DNA of 64,000 nt from positions 1 through 64,000 of the forward strand of contig NZ_BDAM01000007.1 of NCBI RefSeq assembly GCF_001895045.1, in the 5' to 3' direction. The notes under the pieces are model-generated. The model was given only the letters and a program-made list of their open reading frames with translations, did no database searches and had not been told where the DNA came from. How positions within the stretch are numbered: the stretch's first letter is position 1; every line of letters starts with the position of its first letter. This DNA is from Rhodococcus coprophilus NBRC 100603 (GTDB taxonomy: Bacteria > Actinomycetota > Actinomycetes > Mycobacteriales > Mycobacteriaceae). Shown piece after piece: positions 17,037 to 29,390 of the stretch. Made by a program: the position numbers and the translations under genes.

Positions 17037-18215
17037 ATGACACTCTCGACACAGGCGGCAGAGGTCGACGACGACGACTTCCGCGAGATCCTCACCCAGA
17101 CCCGTGCGTTCGTGCGCAACGTGGTCGTGCCGCGGGAACAGGAGATTGCCGAGACGAACGCGATCCCCGACGACATCCGCCGGGCCGCGAAGGACATGGG
17201 CCTGTTCGGATACGCGATTCCGCAGCAGTGGGGTGGGCTCGGCCTGAACCTCGCCCAGGACGTCGAACTCGCGATGGAGTTCGGCTACACCACACTGGCA
17301 TTGCGGTCGATGTTCGGGACCAACAACGGAATTGCCGGTCAGGTCCTCGTCAACTTCGGCACCGACGAACAGAAGCAGCAGTGGCTCGAGGGCATCGCGT
17401 CCGGAGAAGTCGTCGCATCCTTCGCGCTCACCGAACCCGGCGCCGGATCGAACCCGTCGGGACTGCGCACCAAGGCGGTGCGCGACGGTGACGACTGGGT
17501 GATCACCGGCGAGAAGCGGTTCATCACCAACGCTCCGCTTGCCGACCTGTTCGTCGTCTTCGCCCGCACCCGTCCCGCCGACGACCGCGGCCCGGGTATC
17601 GCGGTGTTCCTCGTTCCCGCCGGCACCGACGGCGTCGAGGTCGGTAGCAAAGACGCGAAGATGGGACAGGAAGGCGCCTGGACCTCCGACGTGCACTTCG
17701 ACGGCGTACGGGTTCCCGCCTCCGCACTGGTCGGAGGCAATGAGGACGTGGGGTACAAGGCCGCGATGGTGTCGCTGGCCCGGGGACGCGTGCACATCGC
17801 CGCCCTGTCGGTGGGGCAGGCGCAGCGGGCGCTCGACGAGTCGGTCGCCTATGCCGCGACCGCGACACAGGGCGGCACACCCATCGGCGACTTCCAGTTG
17901 GTCCAGGCGATGCTCGCCGATCAGCAGACCGGTGTGATGGCCGGTCGCGCGCTGGTGCGCGACGCGGCACGGGCCTGGGTCGACGAGACCGACCGGCGCA
18001 TCGCGCCGTCGGTGGCGAAGCTCTACTGCACCGAAATGGCAGGCAAGGTCGCAGATCTGGCGGTCCAGATCCACGGCGGCACCGGATACATGCGCGAGGT
18101 GCCGGTCGAGCGGATCTACCGCGACGTGCGTCTGCTGCGACTGTACGAGGGCACCAGCGAGATCCAGCGTCTGATCATCGGTGGCGGACTGGTCAAGCAG
18201 GCTCAACGCGGCTGA
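17037..18215 (+). CDS. Acyl-CoA dehydrogenase
   Basis: The 392-residue FAD flavoprotein oxidises an acyl-CoA to the 2-enoyl-CoA. It shows the FAD/substrate motif [14 protein letters not shown] and the C-terminal [10 protein letters not shown], where the Glu is the usual catalytic base. GGAGGT sits only 1-2 nt before the ATG at 17037, so an in-frame GTG at 17028 or another start is possible. The gene is divergent from the SDR-thiolase pair and converges on the ABM gene. Together with them it makes a nearly complete beta-oxidation set, lacking only a hydratase. Confidence 0.9.
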   Translation: MTLSTQAAEVDDDDFREILTQTRAFVRNVVVPREQEIAETNAIPDDIRRAAKDMGLFGYAIPQQWGGLGLNLAQDVELAMEFGYTTLALRSMFGTNNGIAGQVLVNFGTDEQKQQWLEGIASGEVVASFALTEPGAGSNPSGLRTKAVRDGDDWVITGEKRFITNAPLADLFVVFARTRPADDRGPGIAVFLVPAGTDGVEVGSKDAKMGQEGAWTSDVHFDGVRVPASALVGGNEDVGYKAAMVSLARGRVHIAALSVGQAQRALDESVAYAATATQGGTPIGDFQLVQAMLADQQTGVMAGRALVRDAARAWVDETDRRIAPSVAKLYCTEMAGKVADLAVQIHGGTGYMREVPVERIYRDVRLLRLYEGTSEIQRLIIGGGLVKQAQRG

Positions 18216-18241
18216 CCCTCGGTCGCGGGCCGGCGACGGGA

Positions 18242-18271
18242 GGGTGTGGAATCCCGCTGGACTCCACACCC
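18242..18271. terminator. Hairpin between convergent genes
   Basis: GGGTGTGGA (18242-18250) pairs perfectly with TCCACACCC (18263-18271). It lies between the acyl-CoA dehydrogenase and the last gene of the propane operon, which converge here. There is no T-run, so termination strength is uncertain. A direct repeat of cgaacccgtag follows. Confidence 0.5.
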
Positions 18272-18301
18272 GAACCCGTAGCAGACCGAACCCGTAGTCC
18301 C

Positions 18302-18625
18302 TCAGCTGATTTCGAGTTCACCCATCCGCGACCACTCCGTGCCGGGAATCTCCGTGTTGAGGATGCGCGGGGTCTCGGCGAGGGCCGGTCGCATCGCGTC
18401 GAGTCCGTTGCGGAAGTGGTCGGACTTCACGTGGGCTGCTCCGGCGTCCCCGTCCCTGAATGCCTCGACGAGAACGAATTCGGACGGGTCGTCCACGCTC
18501 CGGGACCAGTCGAACCACAGGTTCCCGGGTTCCTTCCGGGTCGACTCCGTGAACTCCGCCGTCGTGGCGAGCCAGTCGTCCTGATGCTCGGGCAGCACCT
18601 TGAAGCGGACCACGATGAAGATCAT
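18302..18625 (-). CDS. Antibiotic biosynthesis monooxygenase (ABM) family protein
   Basis: The 107-residue protein has the dimeric ferredoxin-like ABM fold (MIFIVVRFKVLPEHQDDW start, WFDWSRSVDDPSEFVLVEAFRD core, central HVKSDHF). Members include YgiN-type quinol monooxygenases and many small oxygenases without a cofactor. Only 11 nt separate it from groEL upstream, so it appears to be the last gene of the propane-monooxygenase operon. Why that operon needs an ABM protein is not known to me; quinol/quinone detoxification is one possibility. Confidence 0.8.
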   Translation of the reverse strand: MIFIVVRFKVLPEHQDDWLATTAEFTESTRKEPGNLWFDWSRSVDDPSEFVLVEAFRDGDAGAAHVKSDHFRNGLDAMRPALAETPRILNTEIPGTEWSRMGELEIS

Positions 18626-18636
18626 CTTGCCTCCGG

Positions 18637-21339
<2,703 letters not shown>

Positions 21340-21343
<4 letters not shown>

Positions 21344-22095
21344 GACACCCTCCTGACTGGAACGGACGAGGTTGATCGGACGTCGACGATCCGTGGTCCT
21401 GCGGTGCCGTCGTCGTCTGCGTAGCGGGTGGCGAGCAGGCCCCGGCAGAAATGGGAGTTGCCTTCGATGGAGATCCGCACGGACTTCGCGAACCGCAGGC
21501 GCATCGGGATCGCATCCGGCGCGATCGGTGTGCCGTCGTCGTCGACGAATACCCGCCCGGCCGGACACAGCGTCAGGCCGATCGCGAGGCGACGGCGGAG
21601 CAGAGCCGACCTGTACCGGCCCGCCGGGATGTCACGCAAAGTCAGCGACGGGAGGGCATCGAGCGTCAGTGCGGTCTCGCGGAGGAGCGCTTCGACGCAC
21701 CGTTCGAGTGCCGCGAGATGCGCTTTTCGGAGAAAGGTGCGCCGCAGGTCGTCGAGGCTGTCCACCGCCTCGACCCCGAAGGTCCCCTGATATCCCGCTT
21801 TTGCCGCAAGACCGCTGTTGATCTTCTGACTGTCGTGGTGATCGTCGAGCAGGACCCGAACCCGTCCCACCCCTGCGACGCCCTCGAGCACGTCCTGCGC
21901 ATCCGAGACCATCAGGTAGGCGAAATTGGGTGAGCAGAAGGCTGTGGGCAGGCGCAGGTGCACGGTCACACCCTCGTCGTCGAGCAGCACCGAACGGACG
22001 AACCCGAGATCGGTGATGGGCTCGTCCAGTTCGGGATCTACGACCTCCGACAACGCCCCAAGGACATCGTCGGAGGTCACCGATTCGCCGGTCAT
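21340..22095 (-). CDS. DUF59 (MIP18-family) protein of the propane operon
   Basis: The 251-residue product has an N-terminal DUF59/MIP18 domain (about residues 8-95: VLGALSEVVDPELDEPITDLGFVRSV), the fold of PaaD and SufT, which assist iron-sulfur or metal-centre assembly. The C-terminal 150 residues are specific to this operon and unrecognised. It overlaps both the amidohydrolase and adh genes by 4 bp. A role in loading or repairing the diiron centre of PrmA or the Fe-S cluster of PrmB is a reasonable inference. Confidence 0.8.
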
Positions 22096-23135
22096 GACGA
22101 CACCGCATCCTGCGCGCCCGCGGCGACGTCGACCCCTTCCTGTCCTGCCGGCTCGGCGAGCCGCAACTCGGAGGGCACGTCGATGTCGTAGAGCGCGGCG
22201 GCGTTGAGACCGAGGATCTTCTTCTTCTGGTCGACCGTCAGGGGTGCGTACTCCGTCATGTCCTCCGGGATCTGGAAGTCGACGAACTTCTCGATCAGCC
22301 ATCGCGGTGTCCACAGGGCGTAGTCGCTCGAGAAGAGAATCTTGTCCTCCCCGATCCAGTACATGAGCTCACCGATGATCTGCGCGAAATAGCGTGGGCG
22401 GGTGTGGATGAACGGGATCGCCACCGCCAGGCCGCCGTACACGTTCGACTCCTGGGTCGCGATCCAGCAGAAGTCCTCGAGGCGGGGCAGACCGACATGT
22501 TCGACGATGAACCGAAGATCGGTGTAATCGGTAGCTACCTTGTCGACGTCGGCGACGTCGAAGGCATCGCGGTCCAGCGGCCGGATCGTCGGTCCTTTGT
22601 GGACATGAATGTTCTTGATACCCAGTTCGATACATTCTTCCAGGTACCGGCGTGACCACATGTCGTCGAGCTTGTATCCGCGTGAGTCGCCGAACCATTC
22701 GGCGGTGTAGAGCTTGACCCCCTGCAGATTCATGCTCTCGGCGTCCCGGCGCAACTGCTCGAGGCCTGCCTCCCCGTTCCGCGGATCGTAGGCGTGGTTG
22801 TAGGTGAGCTTGCCGGGATGCTTGCGGGTCAGCGCAAGACACTCCTCCGTCTGCCCGAAACCGGTTTTGTAGAACTCGCTCAGCAGAGTCGCCTGGAAGA
22901 TGGCGTGGTCGACGTAACCGTCGACGAACAGGTCCTTCATGAACCTCTCGCTGCCGTAGTAGGCGTAGGTGTCGAAGTCCCACACCTCCTCCTGCGGACT
23001 GAGATTCTTGTGGTAGTCGTAGAAGCAGTCGATGAACTGCTGGCCGTGGATGTTCCTCAGGTTGGAAGGACGCGCGTCCCAGATATGAACGTGCGAATCG
23101 ACGATGAAGTAGTTTTCGTCGTCTTTGGTGTACAT
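22092..23135 (-). CDS. Amidohydrolase-family protein of the propane operon
   Basis: The 347-residue TIM-barrel protein is of the amidohydrolase_2 (ACMSD-like) class. Metal-ligand motif DSHVHIW is at residues 13-19 (H15, H17), with further His candidates in NIHVHKG and VEHVGLP and the Asp in SSDYALW. Homologues lie at the same place in propane and mim monooxygenase operons of rhodococci and mycobacteria, where they are reported to matter for activity, but the reaction is unknown. The ATG at 23135 follows the prmD stop by 14 nt. A hydrolytic step in propane breakdown is not obvious, so a maturation role is worth considering. Confidence 0.85.
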   Translation of the reverse strand: MYTKDDENYFIVDSHVHIWDARPSNLRNIHGQQFIDCFYDYHKNLSPQEEVWDFDTYAYYGSERFMKDLFVDGYVDHAIFQATLLSEFYKTGFGQTEECLALTRKHPGKLTYNHAYDPRNGEAGLEQLRRDAESMNLQGVKLYTAEWFGDSRGYKLDDMWSRRYLEECIELGIKNIHVHKGPTIRPLDRDAFDVADVDKVATDYTDLRFIVEHVGLPRLEDFCWIATQESNVYGGLAVAIPFIHTRPRYFAQIIGELMYWIGEDKILFSSDYALWTPRWLIEKFVDFQIPEDMTEYAPLTVDQKKKILGLNAAALYDIDVPSELRLAEPAGQEGVDVAAGAQDAVSS

Positions 23136-23149
23136 ACCGTCCTCGATTC

Positions 23150-23485
23150 CTAGGGCGCGGTGAGGTCGAAGCCGATGTACTCGGCGGCGTCCTCGGGGCT
23201 GGCGAACAACATGGTCCTGTCGTCGAGATGGACCATGCGTCCGTAATGGGTGGAACTGATCTCTTCGAAGACGGATCCGTCGAACTCGCTGCCGAGCGCG
23301 TCGGTGAGTTCGTCGTAGTCGAACTCGAGAAGCTTCGTGCCGTCGACGCGGATCATCGAGGGGTACTCCGTCAAGTCCACCCCCTCCTTGGCGCCCATCA
23401 CGTCCGCGACGACACGTCCGATAGGCGTATTCATGAGAGTCACACCGCATCTGTCGGAGATCTCGGTAGAGGATCCGAAATTCAT
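23150..23485 (-). CDS. prmD: Propane monooxygenase coupling protein PrmD
   Basis: The 111-residue product is the MmoB/DmpM-type effector that regulates electron transfer and substrate access in soluble diiron monooxygenases. The [20 protein letters not shown] and [27 protein letters not shown] segments are typical. The ATG at 23485 overlaps the last codons of prmC; longer frames reaching into prmC were rejected because this start matches the family length of about 110 residues. Confidence 0.92.
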   Translation of the reverse strand: MNFGSSTEISDRCGVTLMNTPIGRVVADVMGAKEGVDLTEYPSMIRVDGTKLLEFDYDELTDALGSEFDGSVFEEISSTHYGRMVHLDDRTMLFASPEDAAEYIGFDLTAP

Positions 23486-23487
23486 AG

Positions 23488-24594
23488 TCACTGTTCCAGC
23501 TCCTTCGGTGCTTCCAGGCCGATCTCCTCGAGCAGAGTTCGGAACTTGGTCGAGGCGGATTCGAGACTCGTGGCGAACGTGATCGCCTTGTCGGACGGTT
23601 GCGACCAGATCGGCTGCAGCGACCGGGCCGCCTCGATGCAACGCGGCACCCATGTGCTCATCCAGGCGGAGAACAGTTCCTTGTTCGCTTCTCCGAATTC
23701 TTCGTCCCGCGTGAGCATCCGGAACAGCGCTCGCGTGTATGCGAGATCGCGGTCGTAGTCGTGCTCGCCGGTGCCGACGATCGTCGGCGTGATGTAGTCG
23801 CCGTTCCGCGCTGCGATCTGCATGATCAGCTCGGATCTGAAGAGTGATCCCACCAACTGCTCATAGACGATGTTGGTGGCGAACAGCAGTTCGCACCAGT
23901 CGCCCACCGCAGTCAGCCGTTCGACAACCTCGCGGGTCGCCTGCCACTCGGGAGCGGACTGCCAGACCTCCTTGTGCACCGTTCCGTCGAACGGCACACC
24001 GGATTCGGAGAGGTCGAGGTTGAACAGCGCGAGATCCTGCGCGAAACGTAGCTTGTGCGCCGCGTTGACCGCCACCGCGGTGTTGATCATGTTGGTCGGA
24101 CCGGACCGCTGTATCGAGGTGAACACATGCAGTCCCAGACCGTGCTCTGCGTGCATCCATGCACCGAGATTCCGCGCGATGAAGGTGAGCCAGGGAGTGT
24201 TCCAGACCTCGTACGCATCGGCTCGTTTCGCGTTCTTCAGGCACAGGTCCACCTGCCGGACGACCGCCGCGTTGTTACGGTAGATCGATTGGTCCCATTC
24301 TTCGTTGGGATCCCGGAACTGGTGCCAGTCCGACGATTTCGCGACAGTCCATTCCTTCGGGTAGCCACCTGGGCCGTTAGCGAACCCGTAGATCCAGCCC
24401 TGGCTCAGGTACCGCTCGGGGTCCGGTTGCACGTCGACCGTGACGTCCTCGTAGGTTGTCGCCCGCAGCTTCGCGGGCTTGTAGTAGTTGTACGTGCGGC
24501 TCTTCGAACTCGGGAACTCCAGGGCGCCGGCCTCGGCATCGGTGAACTCGATACGGGGGAAACTGCGCCGCGCGGGATCTGCGGTGGCGGTCAT
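23488..24594 (-). CDS. prmC: Propane monooxygenase hydroxylase small (beta) subunit PrmC
   Basis: The 368-residue subunit has the ferritin-like helical fold of the diiron hydroxylase beta chain but no complete EXXH ligand pairs, as expected because the active site is in PrmA. Recognisable segments include [40 protein letters not shown] and [13 protein letters not shown]. It assembles with PrmA as the hydroxylase heterotetramer. The ATG at 24594 starts the protein [17 protein letters not shown]. It lies about 40 nt after prmB. Confidence 0.95.
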   Translation of the reverse strand: MTATADPARRSFPRIEFTDAEAGALEFPSSKSRTYNYYKPAKLRATTYEDVTVDVQPDPERYLSQGWIYGFANGPGGYPKEWTVAKSSDWHQFRDPNEEWDQSIYRNNAAVVRQVDLCLKNAKRADAYEVWNTPWLTFIARNLGAWMHAEHGLGLHVFTSIQRSGPTNMINTAVAVNAAHKLRFAQDLALFNLDLSESGVPFDGTVHKEVWQSAPEWQATREVVERLTAVGDWCELLFATNIVYEQLVGSLFRSELIMQIAARNGDYITPTIVGTGEHDYDRDLAYTRALFRMLTRDEEFGEANKELFSAWMSTWVPRCIEAARSLQPIWSQPSDKAITFATSLESASTKFRTLLEEIGLEAPKELEQ

Positions 24595-24635
24595 CTGCGG
24601 ATTCTCCTGTCGCTGGGACGAAATGGGGAACTCGA

Positions 24636-25679
24636 TCACTCGAAGGTCGGGCTGGTGAACTTGTCGTAGAAGATCTGGTCCTTGGGCACGCCTCTGCTCT
24701 CGAGCAGGTCCAAGGTCGCGTCGACCATCGGAGGCGGACCGCAGAGGTATGTCTCGCACCGGTGCAGTTCGCTCTCGCGGGCTCCCACGACGTCCGGGAC
24801 CATTCCCGTCTCCACTCCCGTAACCCCGTCGGGAAGAGAGTCCGAATTCTCGGACAAGCATGGCACGAAGACGAAGTCCCGTAACGTATTTGCGAAATCT
24901 CGTATCTCGTCGAGGTAGAAGAGATCGGCGGCGGTGCGGGCACCGTAGTAGAAGCGGACCGGCCGGGGATCTCCGGTGTCACTCATGTGCCGGAGCAACG
25001 ACAGAATGGGCGCCATCCCCGCCCCTCCACCGATGCAGACGACGGGGAGTACGTGGCCTTCCTTGAGGGTCGACGATCCGTAGGGTCCGTTCAGGTGCAC
25101 CTCGTCGCCGACGGTCAATCCGCCGTCCAGCAGGCCCGAAAAGACCCCGCCCGGATACTTTTTGACAAGGAACTGGACACGATCGGAGGTCGCGGGCGCG
25201 GTGGCCATCGAGAACGAGCGGTGGTCCTCCGTGCCCGGGATGGTGATGTCGGCGTACTGCCCCGCCTTGAATTCGAAGATCTCCGGCTCGAGCGGCCGGA
25301 GGACGAGGGAGACGATGTCCCTGGTCACCGGCTCGATCGCGAGCACCCGGGCGCGCACGTTCTGAATCGGCACACCGCCGAGAAGTTCGTCCTTGTCGAA
25401 GTTGAGCAGCTCGATGGTGCAATCGCTGTACGAATGTGCGCGGCAGAGTAATACATAACCTTCCTCCACCTCCGAGTCGTTGCACGCGAACGTCGAGTAC
25501 CGATCCATCTGGATCTCGCCGTCGAGGACGTAGGACTTGCAGGCCGAGCACTGCCCCTCACGACATCCGTGCATCAGGTGGATGCCCTGCCGGAAGGCCG
25601 CGTCGAGAATCTTCTCGTCCTCGTCGACGTCCATCTCTATGTCGACGGGTTCGAAGTGGATGCGGTGAGTGTCGGCCAC
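24636..25679 (-). CDS. prmB: Propane monooxygenase reductase PrmB
   Basis: The 347-residue electron-transfer chain has an N-terminal plant-type [2Fe-2S] ferredoxin domain with Cys39, Cys44, Cys47 and Cys79. An FAD-binding barrel (RSFSMAT motif near 153) and an NAD-binding domain (GGGAGMAPILS; CGPP near the C-terminus) follow. It passes electrons from NADH to the PrmAC diiron centre. The GTG at 25679 was chosen because GGAGGT lies 5 nt upstream and the protein then begins at the ferredoxin domain. Confidence 0.95.
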   Translation of the reverse strand: MADTHRIHFEPVDIEMDVDEDEKILDAAFRQGIHLMHGCREGQCSACKSYVLDGEIQMDRYSTFACNDSEVEEGYVLLCRAHSYSDCTIELLNFDKDELLGGVPIQNVRARVLAIEPVTRDIVSLVLRPLEPEIFEFKAGQYADITIPGTEDHRSFSMATAPATSDRVQFLVKKYPGGVFSGLLDGGLTVGDEVHLNGPYGSSTLKEGHVLPVVCIGGGAGMAPILSLLRHMSDTGDPRPVRFYYGARTAADLFYLDEIRDFANTLRDFVFVPCLSENSDSLPDGVTGVETGMVPDVVGARESELHRCETYLCGPPPMVDATLDLLESRGVPKDQIFYDKFTSPTFE

Positions 25680-25760
25680 CGTAGACCTCCTGTGCTTCGA
25701 GGGGAGGACCCGGCCGGTGCAGATGCAGGAGTGCATTCGCGCCGGCCGGATCCAGTTGCG

Positions 25761-27389
25761 TCAGAGCGGAGTCGCCCCGGCCCGGTACTGCGCGACGTGC
25801 GCTTCACGTTCTGAATCGGTCATCTGGTTCAGCAGCACGTTGGGGCTCTGGAAGGTATTTCCCCGCACGTCGTCGAGAGTCCACATCTTCTTCGGGTCGA
25901 GATCGAGGTGTGGCTGCCCGATCAGGGTCTTGCCGTCGTCGCGCACGTACCCGAGGTCCTGGACGATGTCGGCGAGATCCTTGTCGTGGTGCAGCGTCTC
26001 CCATTCGCGGAAGCCGGTGAGGCGACCCATGTTCGGCGTCTCACGACCCTCGTACTCGGCACGGAAGGCGACGGCGTCGGTCCAGTAGCAGGGCTCGGAA
26101 CAGTAGGTGCGCCACTGGCCGTCGACCTTCTCCACCACCATGTCCTCGCGGATCAGGCACGGCACCATGCAGGTCCAGCACCGGTGGGGATACTGGTATC
26201 CGACGTCCTCGAATGCGATCGGCTTGTTGCGTCCGGGATGCGCGAGGCGGTTGTAGTTCTCCCACCACTTGCCGAACTTCGAGTACCAGCCGGGGTACTT
26301 CTCCTCGAACCATTCGAAGTCGGCGTCCGTCATAGCGTCGATCCGCCAGTAGTTGACCGGCCAGCCGGTCGCGAAGAAGCGGGCCACCTCGTGCACGTAG
26401 CTCTTCTCGGTGATGCGCTTCCATGCCTCCTCGACGAGATCGTGCGGGATGGTCAACCCGTACTTCTCGAGGGGCAGCAGGTAGCTGCGGTAGTAATCGT
26501 CGTAGATCCATCGCCGCCACATCTCCGCATAGGATTCGCGATCCTTCCGGCGGTCCTTCGTGCCGTACTCGATGAACGTGCCGATAGCGGCGTCGACGAC
26601 GCAGTGATTGTTCCACCACGCATAACGCAGGTCCCGTTCGAGCAGCGGACGGTTGCGTTCGTCTGCGAGGGCCATGAGCAGGATGGAATAGCCGTTGGAG
26701 ATGTGCCGGGACTCGTCCGACTGCACCGAATGGAAGACCGTGGGCAGGAGGTAGTCGCCGTTGGCTGCGGCCTCGTCCGGCATCGCCACGAAAAGCGTAT
26801 TGGTGAAAGCGGTTTCCGCGACCACCGTGAGGTAGATGTTCGCCGCGGTGATCGCGTCACCTGTGATGAAGCCTTCACCGAACTGGCGGCCGATGGTGCC
26901 GGCGTAGTTGTTCGCGAACGCCTTCTCCGTGATATCGAATCCCGCGGGATCGATGTAGTTGTTCATGTAAAGCTTCTTGAGGTTCATCTGGATCGTCGAG
27001 TGACGAACCTCGTCGATCATCTGCACCGCGAGCCCGTTGTGGATCTCTGGATTCGGTACGGCGTCGATCGCCATGGGCATGGCACGCGCCGCCGAAATCT
27101 CGGGAAACGGGATGATCGACAGGAACAACTTCTGCCATTCGAGCCACCGCTGCTGGACCTGACGGAACATGTTGCCGCGGATCGCGCCGTCCATCGCGCC
27201 GTAGACGCGGTTGTCCTTCTCCTCTTCCATGGGGAAGTACGACCGCATGATCTGCTTCAGCGGATCCTTCTTCGGCGCCCGCTCGAAGGTGTAGTCGGTG
27301 CCGAAACGGGTCGCTGGGGTCGCGAAGGTGGGCTCCCACGACAGTTCGGTGATCTTCGCATGCGCCTTGGTGAGGCTCTGCCTGCTCAA
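25761..27389 (-). CDS. prmA: Propane monooxygenase hydroxylase large (alpha) subunit PrmA
   Basis: The 542-residue catalytic subunit carries a carboxylate-bridged diiron site: Glu97, Glu127/His130 (DEVRH), Glu192 and Glu226/His229 (DESRH). It hydroxylates propane, in Gordonia and Rhodococcus mainly at C2, using O2 and electrons from PrmB. A C-terminal CWTCMVPC segment is also typical of the group. The start is TTG at 27389, with GGAGG six bases upstream, giving [10 protein letters not shown]; a longer frame to 27455 lacks support. First gene of a nine-gene operon facing its likely activator gene. Confidence 0.96.
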   Translation of the reverse strand: MSRQSLTKAHAKITELSWEPTFATPATRFGTDYTFERAPKKDPLKQIMRSYFPMEEEKDNRVYGAMDGAIRGNMFRQVQQRWLEWQKLFLSIIPFPEISAARAMPMAIDAVPNPEIHNGLAVQMIDEVRHSTIQMNLKKLYMNNYIDPAGFDITEKAFANNYAGTIGRQFGEGFITGDAITAANIYLTVVAETAFTNTLFVAMPDEAAANGDYLLPTVFHSVQSDESRHISNGYSILLMALADERNRPLLERDLRYAWWNNHCVVDAAIGTFIEYGTKDRRKDRESYAEMWRRWIYDDYYRSYLLPLEKYGLTIPHDLVEEAWKRITEKSYVHEVARFFATGWPVNYWRIDAMTDADFEWFEEKYPGWYSKFGKWWENYNRLAHPGRNKPIAFEDVGYQYPHRCWTCMVPCLIREDMVVEKVDGQWRTYCSEPCYWTDAVAFRAEYEGRETPNMGRLTGFREWETLHHDKDLADIVQDLGYVRDDGKTLIGQPHLDLDPKKMWTLDDVRGNTFQSPNVLLNQMTDSEREAHVAQYRAGATPL

Positions 27390-27446
27390 TGTGTGCCTCC
27401 TGGATCGGGAGCCGGCTGACACCGGCCGTCGGGAGATCGGGGTTCT

Positions 27447-27474
27447 GCGATACAACCGCGGAAGCGACGCACAA
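27447..27474 (-). promoter_or_regulatory. Candidate prmA promoter
   Basis: On the minus strand TTGTGC (27469-27474) and TATCGC (27447-27452) form -35 and -10 elements 16 bp apart. Transcription would start about 50 nt before the prmA TTG. The palindrome 27478-27492 sits just upstream of the -35, where an activator would act on a sigma-70-type polymerase. Confidence 0.45.
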
Positions 27475-27477
27475 TCT

Positions 27478-27492
27478 GTCTCAATGTGAGAC
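27478..27492. promoter_or_regulatory. Perfect palindrome in the prmA/regulator divergent promoter, likely activator site
   Basis: GTCTCA-ATG-TGAGAC is a perfect 6-bp inverted repeat with a 3-bp spacer. It lies about 90 bp from the prmA start and about 83 bp from the regulator start. It overlaps or abuts candidate promoter elements in both directions (TTGGAT at 27493-27498 and TAAAGT at 27514-27519 toward the regulator). Confidence 0.6.
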
Positions 27493-27574
27493 TTGGATCA
27501 CAGTCGGTCGCGTTAAAGTGACGGCAATCCATCCGCACAGTGACCCGCGGCGACGAGAATCCGGGGGATCGACG

Positions 27575-29386
27575 GTGAGTACAGAGAGACCGGGCGCAAC
27601 ATCCGAACGCCCAGCGACGCGCGACGAACCGGAAATCAGCGCGACCGGACCCGGTGACCGGGGGCGAACGCGGAACTGGCTGCGCGTGTCATGGGAACGA
27701 TCGCAACAGGCCAACGTCGACCCCGATCAGCCGGGCGCCGACTACATCGACCCGGATTCGCTGGACACCGTGCTGACCCGCGCGGCGGCACCGGTGCTGG
27801 ATGCGATGGCCCGGGAGATTGACAACGAACCGGTGTCGCTCATCCTTACCGACGCTTCGGGAACCGTGCTGCGTCGTCGCCTCGGAGACGCGGGTCTCGC
27901 TGCTGCACTCGACAGTGTTCATCTGGCTCCGGGATTCCGGTACGCCGAGAGCAACGTAGGAACGAACGGTATCGGGACGTCACTCGAGGTGGGTGCTCCA
28001 CTACTCATCCGTGGGGACGAGCACTACAACGGACGTCTGCGCCGCTTCTCGTGTGCGGGCGCTCCGGTGACACATCCGGTGACCGGCGCCCTGCTCGGGG
28101 CCGTGGATCTGACCACACTGGCGGAGAACTCCAACGCGCTCCTGCTGTCGTTCGCCAAGATGGTCGCGCAACGGATCCGCGAACAGATCCTCGAGGAGGC
28201 CGGTGAACTCGATCGGGCGCTGCTGCGCGACTACCACCTCGCGTGTCAGCACACCGGTCGGCCGGTCATCGCGATCGGCGAGGAAGTTCTCATGATCAAC
28301 CAGCTCACGCAACGAGTGTTCGATTCGCGAGATCAAGCGGCGATCATCGACCACACGCGGGACTCGCGAGGCAGAACCGAACAGTTCACGCTGCTCGCCG
28401 ACCTCCCGAGTGGCGTGACCGCGCGGTTGTCGTATCGCCCCACCTTCGTCGACGACAGGCTCGCGGGCGGGATCGTGCACGTGAGGGAACAGGTGGATCG
28501 TCGGCGAACACGTCCTCGCGCTCGCGTCCGGGCACCTGTTCTGCGTTCCGTCGCCGGAACGAGTGCTACTTGGACCCGAACCGTGGAGGAGATGATCGAC
28601 GCCTGCACGCGCAACGAGTGGCTCGTCGCGGACGGCGAACCCGGCGCCGGTCGATCCGCCCTCGTCCGGGCCGTGCACGACCACGTCAGGAACGGAAGGA
28701 TTCTCGTCTCGGTGGACGCGACGGCGTCGAGCGCACAGAGCGTACTCGAGCAGGTCGTCACCGCGGTGGACGAAGGTTCCGACCTTCTGCTCCGGCAGAT
28801 CCACCATCTCGACGGCGAGGACATCGACGCGATCGGCGACCTCCTACTCGATGTGTGCTCGAACTCCGCGACGGACGGCCCCTGGGTGGCGATCACGCTG
28901 CACGCGAGCGACGGGCCGGCCGACACCCATCCCTTGTTGCGTATGTTCCCGAAGACCGTGACGGTGCCGCCGCTACGGCATCACGTCGAAGATCTTCCCG
29001 AATTGTCCCGATTCCTGCTCGACACCATGGAAGCCGGCAGACTCGTGTTGTCCCCGGCGGCGGTGAACCAACTCGCGCGGTTGTCGTGGCCCGGCAATGT
29101 GACCCACCTGAAATCGGTGCTGGAGAAGATCTGCAGGCGACGGCGGTCCGGAACGATCGAACTCGAGGATCTTCCTGCGGAATGCCGATCGACCACCCGT
29201 CGGCGGCTGACGAAGCTCGAGTCGCTCGAGCGCGACGCGGTCGTCGAGGCCCTCGCTCTCCACAACGGTGACAAGGCCACCGCAGCAAAGGCTCTCGGCA
29301 TGTCGCGCGCGACGATCTACCGGAAGGTCCGCGAGTACGGCATCGAGTACAGAGCGCGATCTGTCAGGTCTCGCGGCCGCCCGTGA
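27575..29386 (+). CDS. AcoR/MimR-type activator of the propane operon
   Basis: The 603-residue regulator has a GAF-type sensor domain (about 75-200), a degenerate AAA+ domain (about 330-540) and a C-terminal Fis-type helix-turn-helix (about 555-590, ending RATIYRKVREYGI). The Walker A-like GEPGAGRS (354-361) has Arg in place of Lys, and no GAFTGA sigma-54 contact loop is visible, so it should not be a true sigma-54 activator. MimR, of the same architecture, activates mimABCD in mycobacteria. GTG at 27575 has GGGGGATC upstream. It is divergent from prmA across 185 bp and probably binds the 27478-27492 palindrome. Confidence 0.9.
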   Translation: MSTERPGATSERPATRDEPEISATGPGDRGRTRNWLRVSWERSQQANVDPDQPGADYIDPDSLDTVLTRAAAPVLDAMAREIDNEPVSLILTDASGTVLRRRLGDAGLAAALDSVHLAPGFRYAESNVGTNGIGTSLEVGAPLLIRGDEHYNGRLRRFSCAGAPVTHPVTGALLGAVDLTTLAENSNALLLSFAKMVAQRIREQILEEAGELDRALLRDYHLACQHTGRPVIAIGEEVLMINQLTQRVFDSRDQAAIIDHTRDSRGRTEQFTLLADLPSGVTARLSYRPTFVDDRLAGGIVHVREQVDRRRTRPRARVRAPVLRSVAGTSATWTRTVEEMIDACTRNEWLVADGEPGAGRSALVRAVHDHVRNGRILVSVDATASSAQSVLEQVVTAVDEGSDLLLRQIHHLDGEDIDAIGDLLLDVCSNSATDGPWVAITLHASDGPADTHPLLRMFPKTVTVPPLRHHVEDLPELSRFLLDTMEAGRLVLSPAAVNQLARLSWPGNVTHLKSVLEKICRRRRSGTIELEDLPAECRSTTRRRLTKLESLERDAVVEALALHNGDKATAAKALGMSRATIYRKVREYGIEYRARSVRSRGRP

Positions 29387-29390
29387 CACG

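Noticed and set aside
23150-23653. Longer prmD frame of 167 residues
   Set aside because: The extra N-terminus is encoded inside prmC and is absent from coupling proteins, which are about 110 residues.
25908-27419. 503-residue plus-strand open frame antisense to prmA
   Set aside because: PrmA on the other strand has all diiron ligands; the antisense translation has no recognisable domain and arises from third-position GC bias.
27575-29386. Classical sigma-54-dependent activator
   Set aside because: The P-loop Lys is replaced, GAFTGA is missing, and no -12/-24 GG-GC promoter is visible before prmA.
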